Of a stretch of 64,000 bases of DNA, positions 17,652 through 26,033 are shown piece by piece. Location: contig NZ_CP133771.1 in NCBI RefSeq assembly GCF_031348265.1, positions 2,852,001 to 2,916,000 on the forward strand, read 5' to 3'. Every line of letters starts with the position of its first letter. Positions within the stretch are counted from its first letter, which is position 1. The notes below the pieces were generated by a model. It made no database searches. It had not been told where the DNA came from and worked only from the letters and a program-made list of their open reading frames with translations. The position numbers and the translations under genes are program-made. This stretch comes from Streptomyces collinus. Its GTDB lineage: Bacteria; Actinomycetota; Actinomycetes; Streptomycetales; Streptomycetaceae.

Positions 17652-18785
17652 TCAGCCGCCCGAGGTGTCGAGCTCGGCGTCCTCGCCGACCCCGGCGCAG
17701 TCGTAGGGGTCCTTCAGCCAGCCGTCCGGCAGCACCACGCGGTTGTTGCCGGACGTGCGGCCCCGGGGCCCGTCGGCGCCGGTGGGCCAGGGCTGGTCGA
17801 GGTCCAGCTCGTCCAGACCGGAGCGCAGTTCCTCCAGGGACGAGGTGATCGCGAGGCGTTTGCGCATCTCGGAGCCGACCGCGAAGCCCTTCAGGTACCA
17901 GGCGACGTGCTTGCGGAAGTCGATCACGCCACGGGCCTCGTCGCCGATCCACTCCCCGAGCAGGGCGGCGTGCCGGACCATGACGTCGGCGACCTCGCGC
18001 AGGGCGGGGCGGGCGATGTCCTCGGTGCGGCCCTCGAAGGCGGCGACCAGGTCGGAGAAGAGCCAGGGCCGCCCCAGGCAGCCGCGGCCCACGACCACCC
18101 CGTCGCAGCCGGTCTCGCGCACCATGCGCAGGGCGTCCTCGGCCGACCAGATGTCACCGTTGCCGAGCACCGGGATCTCCGGCACGTGCTCCTTCAGCCG
18201 GGCGATGGCGTCCCAGTCGGCGGTGCCGCCGTAGTGCTGGGCGGCGGTGCGGCCGTGCAGGGCGATGGCGGTGACGCCCTCCTCGACGGCGATCCGGCCG
18301 GCGTCGAGGAAGGTGATGTGGTCGTCGTCGATGCCCTTGCGCATCTTCATCGTCACCGGCAGGTCGCCGGCGCCGCTGACGGCCTCGCGCAGGATGGCCC
18401 GCAGCAGGTTCCGCTTGTACGGCAGCGCGGAGCCGCCGCCCTTGCGGGTGACCTTGGGCACGGGGCAGCCGAAGTTCAGGTCGATGTGGTCGGCGAGGTC
18501 CTCCTCCGCGATCATGCGGACGGCCTTGCCGACGGTCGCCGGGTCCACACCGTAGAGCTGGATCGACCGGGGGCGCTCCGACTCGTCGAAGTGGATGAGC
18601 TGCATGGTCTTCTCATTGCGCTCGACCAGCGCCCTGGTGGTGATCATCTCGCTGACGAACAGGCCCTTGCCGCCGCTGAACTCCCGGCACAGGGTGCGGA
18701 AGGGCGCGTTGGTGATCCCGGCCATGGGGGCCAGGACGACGGGCGGCTGGACGGTGTGCGGGCCGATCTCCAGGGGCGTGGACAT
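17652..18785 (-). CDS. dusB: tRNA-dihydrouridine synthase DusB
   Basis: The protein has 377 residues from ATG 18785 (MSTPLEIGPHTVQPPVVLAP). It is a flavin-dependent reductase that makes dihydrouridine in tRNA. Family signatures: APMAGITNAPFR near the start, LNFGCPVPKVTRKGGGSAL with the catalytic Cys, VTMKMRKG, ALHGRTAAQHYGG and GNGDIWSAEDA for FMN binding. GGAGG lies only 1 base before the ATG, so the true start may need checking, but an upstream extension has no conserved sequence. Divergent from the MFS gene. Confidence 0.96.
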   Translation of the reverse strand: MSTPLEIGPHTVQPPVVLAPMAGITNAPFRTLCREFSGGKGLFVSEMITTRALVERNEKTMQLIHFDESERPRSIQLYGVDPATVGKAVRMIAEEDLADHIDLNFGCPVPKVTRKGGGSALPYKRNLLRAILREAVSGAGDLPVTMKMRKGIDDDHITFLDAGRIAVEEGVTAIALHGRTAAQHYGGTADWDAIARLKEHVPEIPVLGNGDIWSAEDALRMVRETGCDGVVVGRGCLGRPWLFSDLVAAFEGRTEDIARPALREVADVMVRHAALLGEWIGDEARGVIDFRKHVAWYLKGFAVGSEMRKRLAITSSLEELRSGLDELDLDQPWPTGADGPRGRTSGNNRVVLPDGWLKDPYDCAGVGEDAELDTSGG

Positions 18786-18854
18786 GCCTCCATTGTGCCG
18801 TGCAATGAGATGGCAAAATTCATTAGTTAGCAACACTATCGAAGTCGGCGTACG
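18786..18854. promoter_or_regulatory. AT-rich divergent promoter region, dusB / MFS
   Basis: Contains a clearly AT-rich stretch at about 18814-18841 with TAGTTAGCAACACTA (a weak dyad of the sort bound by MarR/TetR proteins). CACTAT close to the MFS start could be a -10 giving a near-leaderless message. No regulator gene is adjacent. Confidence 0.35.
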
Positions 18855-20309
18855 ATGGTCCGCATGCCCGAGCTCAGTCACCGCCGCCGCATGCTGGTGC
18901 TCGCGATCTGCTGCATGAGCCTGCTGATCGTGAGCCTCGACAACACGGTCCTGAACGTGGCCCTGCCGTCCATGCAGCAGGACCTGCACGCGAGCACCTC
19001 GGGCCTGCAGTGGACCATCGACGCGTACACGCTCGTCCTCGCCTCGCTGCTGATGCTCGCGGGCTCCACGGCCGACCGGATCGGCCGCAAGCGGGTCTTC
19101 ATGGCGGGCCTGGTCGTCTTCACCGTCGGCTCGGTGCTGTGCTCCCTCGCACCGAACCTGGAGGCGCTGATCGCGTTCCGCATGGTGCAGGCGGTGGGCG
19201 GCTCGATGCTGAACCCGGTCGCCATGTCGATCATCACCAACACGTTCACCGACCCGCGCGAGCGGGCCCGGGCGATCGGCGCCTGGGGCGCGGTCGTCGG
19301 CATCTCCATGGCCGCCGGCCCGCTGGTCGGGGGTCTGCTGGTCGACTCCGTCGGCTGGCGCTCCATCTTCTGGATCAACCTGCCGGTGGGTCTGGCGGCC
19401 CTGCTGCTCACCCTGCGCTTCGTCCCCGAGTCCCGCGCTCCGCGCGCCCGCCGCCCCGACCCGGTCGGGCAGGTGCTGGTGATCATGCTGTTCGGCTCCC
19501 TGACGTACGCGATCATCGAGGCGCCGAGCACTCCGTTCCGGTCCGTCGCACCGCTGGCCGTCGTCGCCCTGGCCGCCCTGGCGGGACTGCTCGTCTACGA
19601 GCCGCGCCGCAAGGAACCGCTGATCGACCTGCGCTTCTTCCGTTCGGCGCCGTTCAGCGGGGCGACGGTCATCGCGATCAGCGCGTTCGCCTCGCTCGGC
19701 GGCTTCCTGTTCCTGTCGACGCTGTACCTGCAGAACGTACGGGGCCTGAGCGCCCTGGAGGCGGGGCTGTGGATGCTGCCCATGGCGGTCCCGACGTTCC
19801 TGTGTGCGCCGCTGTCGGGACGCCTGGTGGGCACGCGTGGCCCCCGCCTGCCGCTGCTGATCGCGGGCTTCGCGATGACGACGAGCGGGGTCCTGTTCGC
19901 CGCGTTCGAGGCAGAGACCTCGAACGTCACGCTCTTCGCCGGCTACGTCCTCTTCGGCATCGGCTTCGGATTCGTCAACGCGCCCATCACCAACACGGCG
20001 GTGTCCGGCATGCCGCGCGCCCAGGCGGGTGTGGCCGCCGCGGTCGCCTCCACGAGCCGGCAGCTGGGCCAGACGCTGGGGGTCGCGGTGGTGGGCGCGG
20101 TGCTCGCCTCGGGCGTCGGCTCGTCCTCCTACCGCGAGGCGTTCGTGTCCGCGGCGCGGCCGGGCTGGTGGGTCCTCGTGGTGTGCGGCTTCGCGGTGCT
20201 GGCGCTGGGGGCGGTGACGAGCGGGCGGTGGGCCCGGGGCACCGCCGAACGGACCGCAGAGCGGCTGGAGCCGGCGGAGGTGCGGCAGACCGTCGGGACG
20301 AGCGGCTGA
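18855..20309 (+). CDS. MFS drug exporter, DHA2 (EmrB/QacA) type
   Basis: The protein has 484 residues from ATG 18855 (alternative ATG 18864), with 12-14 membrane helices predicted by eye. Motif A is GSTADRIGRKRVF. The opening SLDNTVLNVALPSMQQDL (motif D1) and motif C-like GPLVGGLLVDSVGWR mark proton-driven drug export of the 14-TM family. Substrate unknown. No linked regulator except possibly the dyad upstream. Confidence 0.93.
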   Translation: MVRMPELSHRRRMLVLAICCMSLLIVSLDNTVLNVALPSMQQDLHASTSGLQWTIDAYTLVLASLLMLAGSTADRIGRKRVFMAGLVVFTVGSVLCSLAPNLEALIAFRMVQAVGGSMLNPVAMSIITNTFTDPRERARAIGAWGAVVGISMAAGPLVGGLLVDSVGWRSIFWINLPVGLAALLLTLRFVPESRAPRARRPDPVGQVLVIMLFGSLTYAIIEAPSTPFRSVAPLAVVALAALAGLLVYEPRRKEPLIDLRFFRSAPFSGATVIAISAFASLGGFLFLSTLYLQNVRGLSALEAGLWMLPMAVPTFLCAPLSGRLVGTRGPRLPLLIAGFAMTTSGVLFAAFEAETSNVTLFAGYVLFGIGFGFVNAPITNTAVSGMPRAQAGVAAAVASTSRQLGQTLGVAVVGAVLASGVGSSSYREAFVSAARPGWWVLVVCGFAVLALGAVTSGRWARGTAERTAERLEPAEVRQTVGTSG

Positions 20310-20434
20310 GTCCGGAACGGCTCCCGGGCCCGGCGGTCGCCGGTGCCGGTGCCTGACAGCAGCGGGCCGACCAAGCCAGGCCCGGTGCCGGTACGGTGCG
20401 GGCCGAGTCTGCGACTCGGGTCCCCTCAGTCGAG

Positions 20435-20869
20435 TCAGTCGAGACAGAACTCGTTGCCCTCGATGTCCTGCATCACGATGCACGACTCGTCGTACTCATC
20501 GGCGAGCAGCACGCGCTCGCGGGTGGCGCCGAGCGCGACCAGGCGTACGCACTCGGCTTCGAGCGCGGCCAGGCGTTCCTCGCCCACGAGTCCGGTGCCG
20601 ACCCGCACGTCGAGGTGCACCCGGTTCTTGACGACCTTGCCTTCGGGGACGCGCTGGAAATACAGCCGCGGGCCCACACCCGTGGGATCACCGCAGACGA
20701 ATCCCGCGCCCCGGCGTTCAGGCGGCAGGGTGCGCTCATAGTCTCCCCACGTCGCGAACCCCTCCGGCGGCGGCGGTACGACGTACCCCAGAACCTCGCA
20801 CCAGAAGCGGGCCACCCGCTCGGGCTCCGCGCAGTCGAACGTGACCTGGACCTGCCTGATCGATGACAT
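20435..20869 (-). CDS. VOC/glyoxalase-like domain protein
   Basis: The protein has 144 residues from ATG 20869. It is a single vicinal-oxygen-chelate fold: VQVTFDCAEPERVARFWCEVLGY at the N-terminus, VHLDVRVG mid-protein and MQDIEGNEFCLD at the end. Such proteins bind a metal or small ligand; the reaction is unknown. Monocistronic, convergent with the MFS gene. Confidence 0.9.
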   Translation of the reverse strand: MSSIRQVQVTFDCAEPERVARFWCEVLGYVVPPPPEGFATWGDYERTLPPERRGAGFVCGDPTGVGPRLYFQRVPEGKVVKNRVHLDVRVGTGLVGEERLAALEAECVRLVALGATRERVLLADEYDESCIVMQDIEGNEFCLD

Positions 20870-21074
20870 CGGCGCACCCTAGCAGGGCCCTTGCGCCCAT
20901 CTCCCGGTATATATCGGCAGGTTGCCGTGCAGGTCGCCGTACGGCCGCGCGCTCGTCGGCCCCGTCCGCGACTGAGAACTCGTCCCCGGGGAATCCCTGT
21001 TGATGTTGGTCTTGCTGCACACTCCTTGCTGCGAGCAGACCGGAACGCCGGATCACTCGACGCGGGAGGGCGCC

Positions 21075-21284
21075 ATGACACGGATCGACACGAGCAAGGT
21101 CAGCCGCTGGGACCAGCACGGCCGGGAGCATGTGGTGCGCGTGCTCCGCACGGGTGTGCAGCGCACGATCAGATGCGACACCTGCGGCTGGCGCAGAAAT
21201 GCCCAGTTCCTGCCCTGGCTGAAGGCGGAGGAACACCTGGTGGAGGCTCACCAGGCGACGGTGGACCCGACGTCCGCGGCGTGA
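21075..21284 (+). CDS. Small zinc-finger-like protein, 69 aa
   Basis: ATG 21075 is preceded by GGGAGGG (6 bases). The product has CDTCGW at about 36-41 and EEHLVEAHQ at about 54-62, giving a C2H2-like spacing that could hold one zinc. N-terminal half basic. No family recognised. Monocistronic; the longer reading up to 21000 lacks a ribosome site. Confidence 0.7.
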   Translation: MTRIDTSKVSRWDQHGREHVVRVLRTGVQRTIRCDTCGWRRNAQFLPWLKAEEHLVEAHQATVDPTSAA

Positions 21285-21299
21285 CGGGCCCGGCAGGCA

Positions 21300-22166
21300 C
21301 TAGTAGAGGATCGAGGGCAGGTAGGCGCCGTCGGGCTGGTTATACAGGCCGATGGTCATCAGACTCATCAGCTGGACGAGCTTGAGGTCGTGGGACAGGC
21401 ACCACCTGAGCAGTGCGCTGTCGCTGGTGGGTACGAGGATCCCGGGGCCGCGGAACTGCGGGGCGGCCGCGATCAGTGCCTGGAGGTCCGGGGTGCTCTC
21501 GCCGACGGCGTGCGCGAAGAAGGCGAGGTCGGTGGCGTAGCCGGTGACGCGTCCGGCGCGCTCCACGACCCGGGCGGTGCCCTGTTTGAGCGCATCGGCG
21601 ACCTCGCCGCCGCGGTCGACGCCGTGGACCTGCCGACACACGTCGTTGCAGGCGCCGAGGTCCGCGTCCGTGGCCTCCCGCACCGCGTACCCGGGCATCG
21701 CTTCCCGCAGCGGCGGTCCCTGGACACAGGCCAGCGTGGCCCGGTGGACGAAGCCCAGGCTCACGTACAGCGAGAACGACCTGTTGTGATAGCCGGTCTG
21801 CAGGAGCCGGATGCCGGGTGCCCCGCGCTCGGTGGCCCTGTCCATGACGTCCCGCATGAGCCGGCGGCCCACGCCCGCGTTCTGCATGGTGGGGTCGACG
21901 GTGATGGGTCCGACCCCGACGACGGCCGAGCGTTCGTCGAGGAAATTGCTGCCCACGATCCGCCCGTCGAGTTCGGCGACGACACTGTAGAACTCGGGGT
22001 GAGTGAGGGCGCCCTCGATCATCGCGACACCCACTTCGGGGCTCGGGAAGTCGGGTGGGAAGGCGTGCTCCTCGGCGATGCCGGCGAAGGCCTCATAGCA
22101 GATCCGGCCGCACTCCGCGGCGTCATCGGCGGTACCCGGGCGCAGTGTGAGATCCACGATCGCCAT
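21300..22166 (-). CDS. GNAT family N-acetyltransferase
   Basis: The protein has 288 residues from ATG 22166. The acetyl-CoA motif A is at about residues 85-105 (VGPITVDPTMQNAGVGRRLM), followed by a full GNAT core and a second half of about 130 residues that looks like a degenerate or substrate-binding GNAT repeat. Substrate unknown. It ends 15 bases from the convergent zinc-finger gene. Confidence 0.9.
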   Translation of the reverse strand: MAIVDLTLRPGTADDAAECGRICYEAFAGIAEEHAFPPDFPSPEVGVAMIEGALTHPEFYSVVAELDGRIVGSNFLDERSAVVGVGPITVDPTMQNAGVGRRLMRDVMDRATERGAPGIRLLQTGYHNRSFSLYVSLGFVHRATLACVQGPPLREAMPGYAVREATDADLGACNDVCRQVHGVDRGGEVADALKQGTARVVERAGRVTGYATDLAFFAHAVGESTPDLQALIAAAPQFRGPGILVPTSDSALLRWCLSHDLKLVQLMSLMTIGLYNQPDGAYLPSILY

Positions 22167-22259
22167 CCCCTTCTTCGCGCGTCCCGCGCGGCGACCCGCC
22201 CCTCACTTCCATCCTGTGCCCGTCCCGGCCGGGACGCACCCGGTGCCGACGGGGCACCC

Positions 22260-22853
22260 CTAAAGTGTCCGCCTCAGCCCCTGCACCAGCAGGTCGACGA
22301 CCGCCGCGAAGTCGGCCTCGGTCCCCGGCTCCTCCCACTCCCTCGCATAACACGGGTCGTGGAAGCGGCCCGTGGCCTGGAAGACCGCCCTGGCCGATGC
22401 CTCGGCGTCGGTGGCGGAGAAGTCGCCCGTGTCGACGCCGGCCTGGATGATGCGGGTCAGCTGGGACTCCAGGTCGGTGATGTGCTCACCCACCGCCGAG
22501 CCGTTCTCGTCGGTGAGGACCGTGTACGTGGCGAACAGCTCAGGGTCCTCACCCGCCTTGCGGCGCTTCGCGGCGAACAGCGCGGCGAGCCAGTCCCGCA
22601 GCCGGGCCTCCGGGACGCGGTCCGCCTCGGCGATGCCGGACAGCTGCCCGGACGTGCGGTCCAGCCAGCGCTTGGTGACCGCCTCGCGCAGCGCAGCCTT
22701 CGTCCGGAAGTGGCGGTAGACACTGCCGTGGCTGACGCCGAGTGCCCGGGCGACGTCCACCACGGTGGCCTTGGCCGGTCCGTGGCGGCGCAGCACCTCC
22801 TCGGTGGCCTCGAGGATGCGCTCGGCGGTCAGAGTCTCGCTGGTCGGTGCCAT
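22260..22853 (-). CDS. TetR family transcriptional regulator
   Basis: The protein has 197 residues from ATG 22853 (MAPTSETLTAERILEATEEV). The HTH covers residues 10-55 (KATVVDVARALGVSHGSVYRHF), followed by a helical ligand domain. It lies 25 bases after the aldo/keto reductase gene in the same direction, so it is cotranscribed with it. The strong dyad upstream of that gene (23907-23928) is the obvious autoregulated operator. The inducer is probably a substrate of the reductase. Confidence 0.92.
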   Translation of the reverse strand: MAPTSETLTAERILEATEEVLRRHGPAKATVVDVARALGVSHGSVYRHFRTKAALREAVTKRWLDRTSGQLSGIAEADRVPEARLRDWLAALFAAKRRKAGEDPELFATYTVLTDENGSAVGEHITDLESQLTRIIQAGVDTGDFSATDAEASARAVFQATGRFHDPCYAREWEEPGTEADFAAVVDLLVQGLRRTL

Positions 22854-22878
22854 GCCCTGACCGTACCCAAAGCGCTGT

Positions 22879-23877
22879 TCAGCTTTCGAGGTGCGCCATC
22901 TGGGCTGCCGGGTAGCGGTCGCCGGCGGCGGCACCGGCCGGTACGGCCTCCTCTATCGCGGCCAGGTCGGCCGGCTCCAGCGTCACACCCAGAGCGCCCA
23001 GCGCCTCCGTGAGCCGGTCGCGCCTGCGGGCGCCGACGAGGGGCACGATGTCCTCGCCTCGGGAGAGCACCCAGGCGATGGCGATCTGCGCGACGCTGAC
23101 GCCCTTCTGCTCGGCGATCTTCCGCAGCGCCTCGACGAGGTCCAGGTTGTGCCGGAGGTTGTCGCCCTGGAAGCGCGGCGACATGGCCCGGAAGTCGCCC
23201 GGGCCGAGCTGCCGGTCGGCGCTGAAGTGGCCGGAGATCAGGCCCCGGGAGAGCACGCCGTACGCCGTGACGGCGATGCCCAGCTCGCGGGTGGTGGGAA
23301 GGATCTCGTCCTCGATGCCGCGGGAGATGAGGGAGTACTCGATCTGGAGGTCGGAGATGGGTGCCGTGGCGGCCGCCCGGCGGATCGTCTGCGCGCCGAC
23401 CTCGCTGAGGCCGATGTGCCGTACGTAGCCCTTCTCGACGAGTTCCGCTATCGCGCCGACCGTGTCCTCGATGGGCACATCGGGGTCGAGGCGGGCGATG
23501 CGGTAGACGTCGAGGTGGTCGACACCGAGCCGCTGGAGGGAGTACGCGGCGAAGCTCTTCACGGCTGCGGGCCGGCCGTCGTAGCCGAGCCAGCTGCCGT
23601 CCGGGCCGCGCAGGGCACCGAACTTCACGCTGGTCAGAGCCTGTTCGCGCCGGGCGGCGGGGGCGGTGCGCAGGGCCTCGCCGATCAGCATCTCGTTGTG
23701 ACCCATGGCGTAGAAGTCGCCGGTGTCGAGCAGGGTGACGCCCGCTTCGAGCGCCGCGTGGATGGTCGCGATGGACTCGGCCCGGTCCGCCTCGCCGTAC
23801 AGCGCGGACATGCCCATGCAGCCGAGGCCGAGGGCGGAGACCTGGGGGCCGGTGGTTCCGAGGGTGCGGGTTCGCAT
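22879..23877 (-). CDS. Aldo/keto reductase
   Basis: The protein has 332 residues from ATG 23877 (MRTRTLGTTGPQVSALGLGC), GGAGG 8 bases upstream; ATG 23883 is possible. It is a TIM-barrel NADPH oxidoreductase with LLDTGDFY (Asp and Tyr), TSVKFG (Lys) and IGLSEVGAQTIRRA. The usual catalytic-tetrad His region (xLHR) reads VYRIARLDP, so the His is replaced by Ala, as I recall in one bacterial subgroup. Heads an operon with a TetR regulator. Substrate unknown. Confidence 0.93.
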   Translation of the reverse strand: MRTRTLGTTGPQVSALGLGCMGMSALYGEADRAESIATIHAALEAGVTLLDTGDFYAMGHNEMLIGEALRTAPAARREQALTSVKFGALRGPDGSWLGYDGRPAAVKSFAAYSLQRLGVDHLDVYRIARLDPDVPIEDTVGAIAELVEKGYVRHIGLSEVGAQTIRRAAATAPISDLQIEYSLISRGIEDEILPTTRELGIAVTAYGVLSRGLISGHFSADRQLGPGDFRAMSPRFQGDNLRHNLDLVEALRKIAEQKGVSVAQIAIAWVLSRGEDIVPLVGARRRDRLTEALGALGVTLEPADLAAIEEAVPAGAAAGDRYPAAQMAHLES

Positions 23878-23906
23878 CGTCATGCCCTCCACGATGCCAT
23901 GACAGC

Positions 23907-23942
23907 TGACAGATTTCAATATCTGTCATTCGATATCTGTCA
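23907..23942. promoter_or_regulatory. TetR-type operator cluster
   Basis: Perfect dyad TGACAGAT (23907-23914), TTCAAT, ATCTGTCA (23921-23928), then another half-site ATCTGTCA at 23935-23942; TGACAG also occurs at 23900-23905. Located 30-65 bases upstream of the reductase-TetR operon, fitting negative autoregulation. Confidence 0.75.
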
Positions 23943-23961
23943 GCCGACGCGATCCTCGCCC

Positions 23962-24003
23962 GTCGGTGCTTGTCCGTCGGCGCTTGTCAGTCGGTGCTTG
24001 CCG
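23962..24003. repeat. Three tandem 14-base repeats
   Basis: GTCGGTGCTTGTCC (23962-23975), GTCGGCGCTTGTCA (23976-23989), GTCGGTGCTTGCCG (23990-24003). Tandem array with an exact 14-base period in the gap between the reductase operator and the LysE gene. Purpose unknown; a possible variable-number repeat. Confidence 0.7.
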
Positions 24004-24042
24004 GCCCCCTGGGCACGTCTCCGCCCCGTTCGCCGTCCGCCG

Positions 24043-24660
24043 CTACCGCGCCGTGAGCGCCAGCTTCGCCCCCAGCGCCACGAACGACCCCGCGAAGCCC
24101 CGCCGCAGCCAGGCCGTCACCCGTGGCCTGCCCACGACATGCCGGCGCACCGACGCGGCCAGCACCCCGTATGCGGCGAACACCACGAAGGTCGTCAGCA
24201 TGAAGACCCCGCCGAGCCCCGCCATCCGCAGCAGCGCGTGCGGGTCCCCGGGGGCGACGAACTGCGGCAGGAACGCGAAGAAGAAGATCGTCAGCTTCGG
24301 GTTGAGGATGTTGATCAGCACCCCGCGCACGATGACCCGTCGCGCCGACAGGTCCGGGGCCGCCTCACGCTCCTCCACCACGAGCGCCTCCTTGTCCCGC
24401 ACCGTCGCCCACGCCATGTACAGCAGGTAGGCGACCCCGGCGTACTTCAGCACCTGGAACGCGGTCGCGCTCGCGTGCAGCAGCGCTGCGACGCCGGTGA
24501 CCGTGGCCAGCAGGTGCGGCACGATCCCGAGCGTGCAGCCGACGGCCGCGACGACACTCGCGCGCCGCCCCCGGGAGAGCGCGGCGGCGAGGGTGTAGAC
24601 GACGCCGGTGCCCGGCGTGGCGACGACGACGAGGGTGGTCAGCAGGAAGGCGATGCTCAT
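24043..24660 (-). CDS. LysE/RhtB family amino-acid exporter
   Basis: The protein has 205 residues from ATG 24660, with about six membrane helices. Family features: VATPGTGVVYTLAAALSRGRR near the N-terminus, KYAGVAYLLYMAW, and ILNPKLTIFFFAFLPQFV in the middle. It exports amino acids or similar small solutes. Monocistronic. Confidence 0.92.
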   Translation of the reverse strand: MSIAFLLTTLVVVATPGTGVVYTLAAALSRGRRASVVAAVGCTLGIVPHLLATVTGVAALLHASATAFQVLKYAGVAYLLYMAWATVRDKEALVVEEREAAPDLSARRVIVRGVLINILNPKLTIFFFAFLPQFVAPGDPHALLRMAGLGGVFMLTTFVVFAAYGVLAASVRRHVVGRPRVTAWLRRGFAGSFVALGAKLALTAR

Positions 24661-24868
24661 GCCGTCACCCTGGCGCGGTCCCCGCCCCGGCGACAGGACC
24701 AATCGGCTTCGGCGCTACGGGACCAATCCCCGGCCCCAGGGACCTCAACGTCCCCACCGTTCGACATGCTTCACACCCGATCCGACAATGGAAGTGCCGG
24801 TGAGCGGTCTCCCCGGCGGCGCCCGTCCACCGGTCGCGCGGAACTCCTGCGCCGCCCGAGGGAGCGCC

Positions 24869-25972
24869 ATGACGATCCGTATCGCCACCTTCAACGCGGA
24901 GAACCTCTTCCGCCGCCCCAAAGTCTTCCGCCTCCCGGGCGACGTGCAGCGCCGCGAGGTCCTCGACGACTACGCCGAGCTGGTCTCCCTCCTGGAGCGG
25001 GAGACCTACGACGACGACACCAAGACCCGCGTCGCCGCACTCCTCAAGAAGCACCGGGTGCACGACTCGCGCAAGGACAGGCCGTTCCTCGTCAACGAGA
25101 CGCGCGGCCAGGGCACGTTGTTCAGGACGAAGGGCGGTGGCGACGACGTCACCTACGAGATCGTGGCCAAGGGCCGTTCGGGGTGGACGGGCTGGGTGGA
25201 GCTGGTCCGTGACGACCTCGGCTGGAAGGCGGTGCACAACACCGGACGGGTGATCGCCGAGGTCGACGCCGACATCCTGCTCACGGTGGAGGTGGAGGAC
25301 CGCACGACCCTGCGCCGCTTCAACGAGCAGGTGCTGGGCGCCGACCTGAAGAAGACGCCGTATCCCTACGACCTGGTGATCGACGGCAACGACCTGCGCG
25401 GCATCGACGTGGGGATCCTCAGCCGCCACCCGATCACGTCCGTACGGACGCATCTGTTCGACCCGGACCCGGACCGCCCGGGCGCGTACCTCTTCAGCCG
25501 GGACTGCCCGGAGTACGAGATCCAGATCGGCGGCACGCCGCTGTGGCTGCTGGGCAACCACCTCAAGAGCCAGAGCGGCGACGACCCCGAGCTGCGCATC
25601 GCCCAGGCCCGGCGGGTGGCGTCGATCTACCAGGCCGCACTGGAGCGTTCGCCGTACGTGGTGGTCGCCGGCGACCTCAACGACGAGCCGTCCAGCGAGG
25701 CGATCCGGGCCCTGACGGCCACGGGCCTGCGGGACGTGATGAGCCACCCGTCCTACCGGGGCGCCCCGGGCACCCACGGCACGGGCAACGACGAGAGCCA
25801 GAAGCTCGACTACGTGATGCTGCCGCCGCCGCTGTGGGAGCAGGTGCAGCACGTGGAGGTCGAACGGCGCGGCGTCTGGGCGCCGTCCACCGTCAAGTCC
25901 TTCGACACCGTCACCTCGAAGTGGAACCGCGCCTCGGACCACGCGGCGGTCTACGTCGATCTGGACCTGTGA
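24869..25972 (+). CDS. Endonuclease/exonuclease/phosphatase family protein
   Basis: The protein has 367 residues from ATG 24869, with GAGGGAG about 5 bases upstream. It has the EEP (DNase I-like) fold: ATFNAENLF (5-13), LLGNHLKSQSG, VVAGDLNDEP, and C-terminal ASDHAAVYVD with catalytic Asp-His. An unusual insert of about 80 residues follows the first strand (about 35-115). No signal peptide. The substrate may be nucleic acid or a phosphoester. Convergent with glyS across the hairpin at 25981. Confidence 0.9.
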   Translation: MTIRIATFNAENLFRRPKVFRLPGDVQRREVLDDYAELVSLLERETYDDDTKTRVAALLKKHRVHDSRKDRPFLVNETRGQGTLFRTKGGGDDVTYEIVAKGRSGWTGWVELVRDDLGWKAVHNTGRVIAEVDADILLTVEVEDRTTLRRFNEQVLGADLKKTPYPYDLVIDGNDLRGIDVGILSRHPITSVRTHLFDPDPDRPGAYLFSRDCPEYEIQIGGTPLWLLGNHLKSQSGDDPELRIAQARRVASIYQAALERSPYVVVAGDLNDEPSSEAIRALTATGLRDVMSHPSYRGAPGTHGTGNDESQKLDYVMLPPPLWEQVQHVEVERRGVWAPSTVKSFDTVTSKWNRASDHAAVYVDLDL

Positions 25973-25980
25973 GACGCGGC

Positions 25981-26014
25981 GGTGCCGGGCCCCTCCGAGG
26001 AGGAACCCGGCACC
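25981..26014. terminator. Bidirectional hairpin between EEP gene and glyS
   Basis: GGTGCCGGG (25981-25989) and CCCGGCACC (26006-26014), 9-bp arms, lying between two convergent genes. Confidence 0.65.
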
Positions 26015-26033
26015 ACGGCACGGCGAGAGGCGA

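Noticed and set aside
18786..20483. Upstream extension of dusB to 943 residues
   Set aside because: The extension is antisense to the MFS transporter; DusB homology starts at MSTPLEIG.
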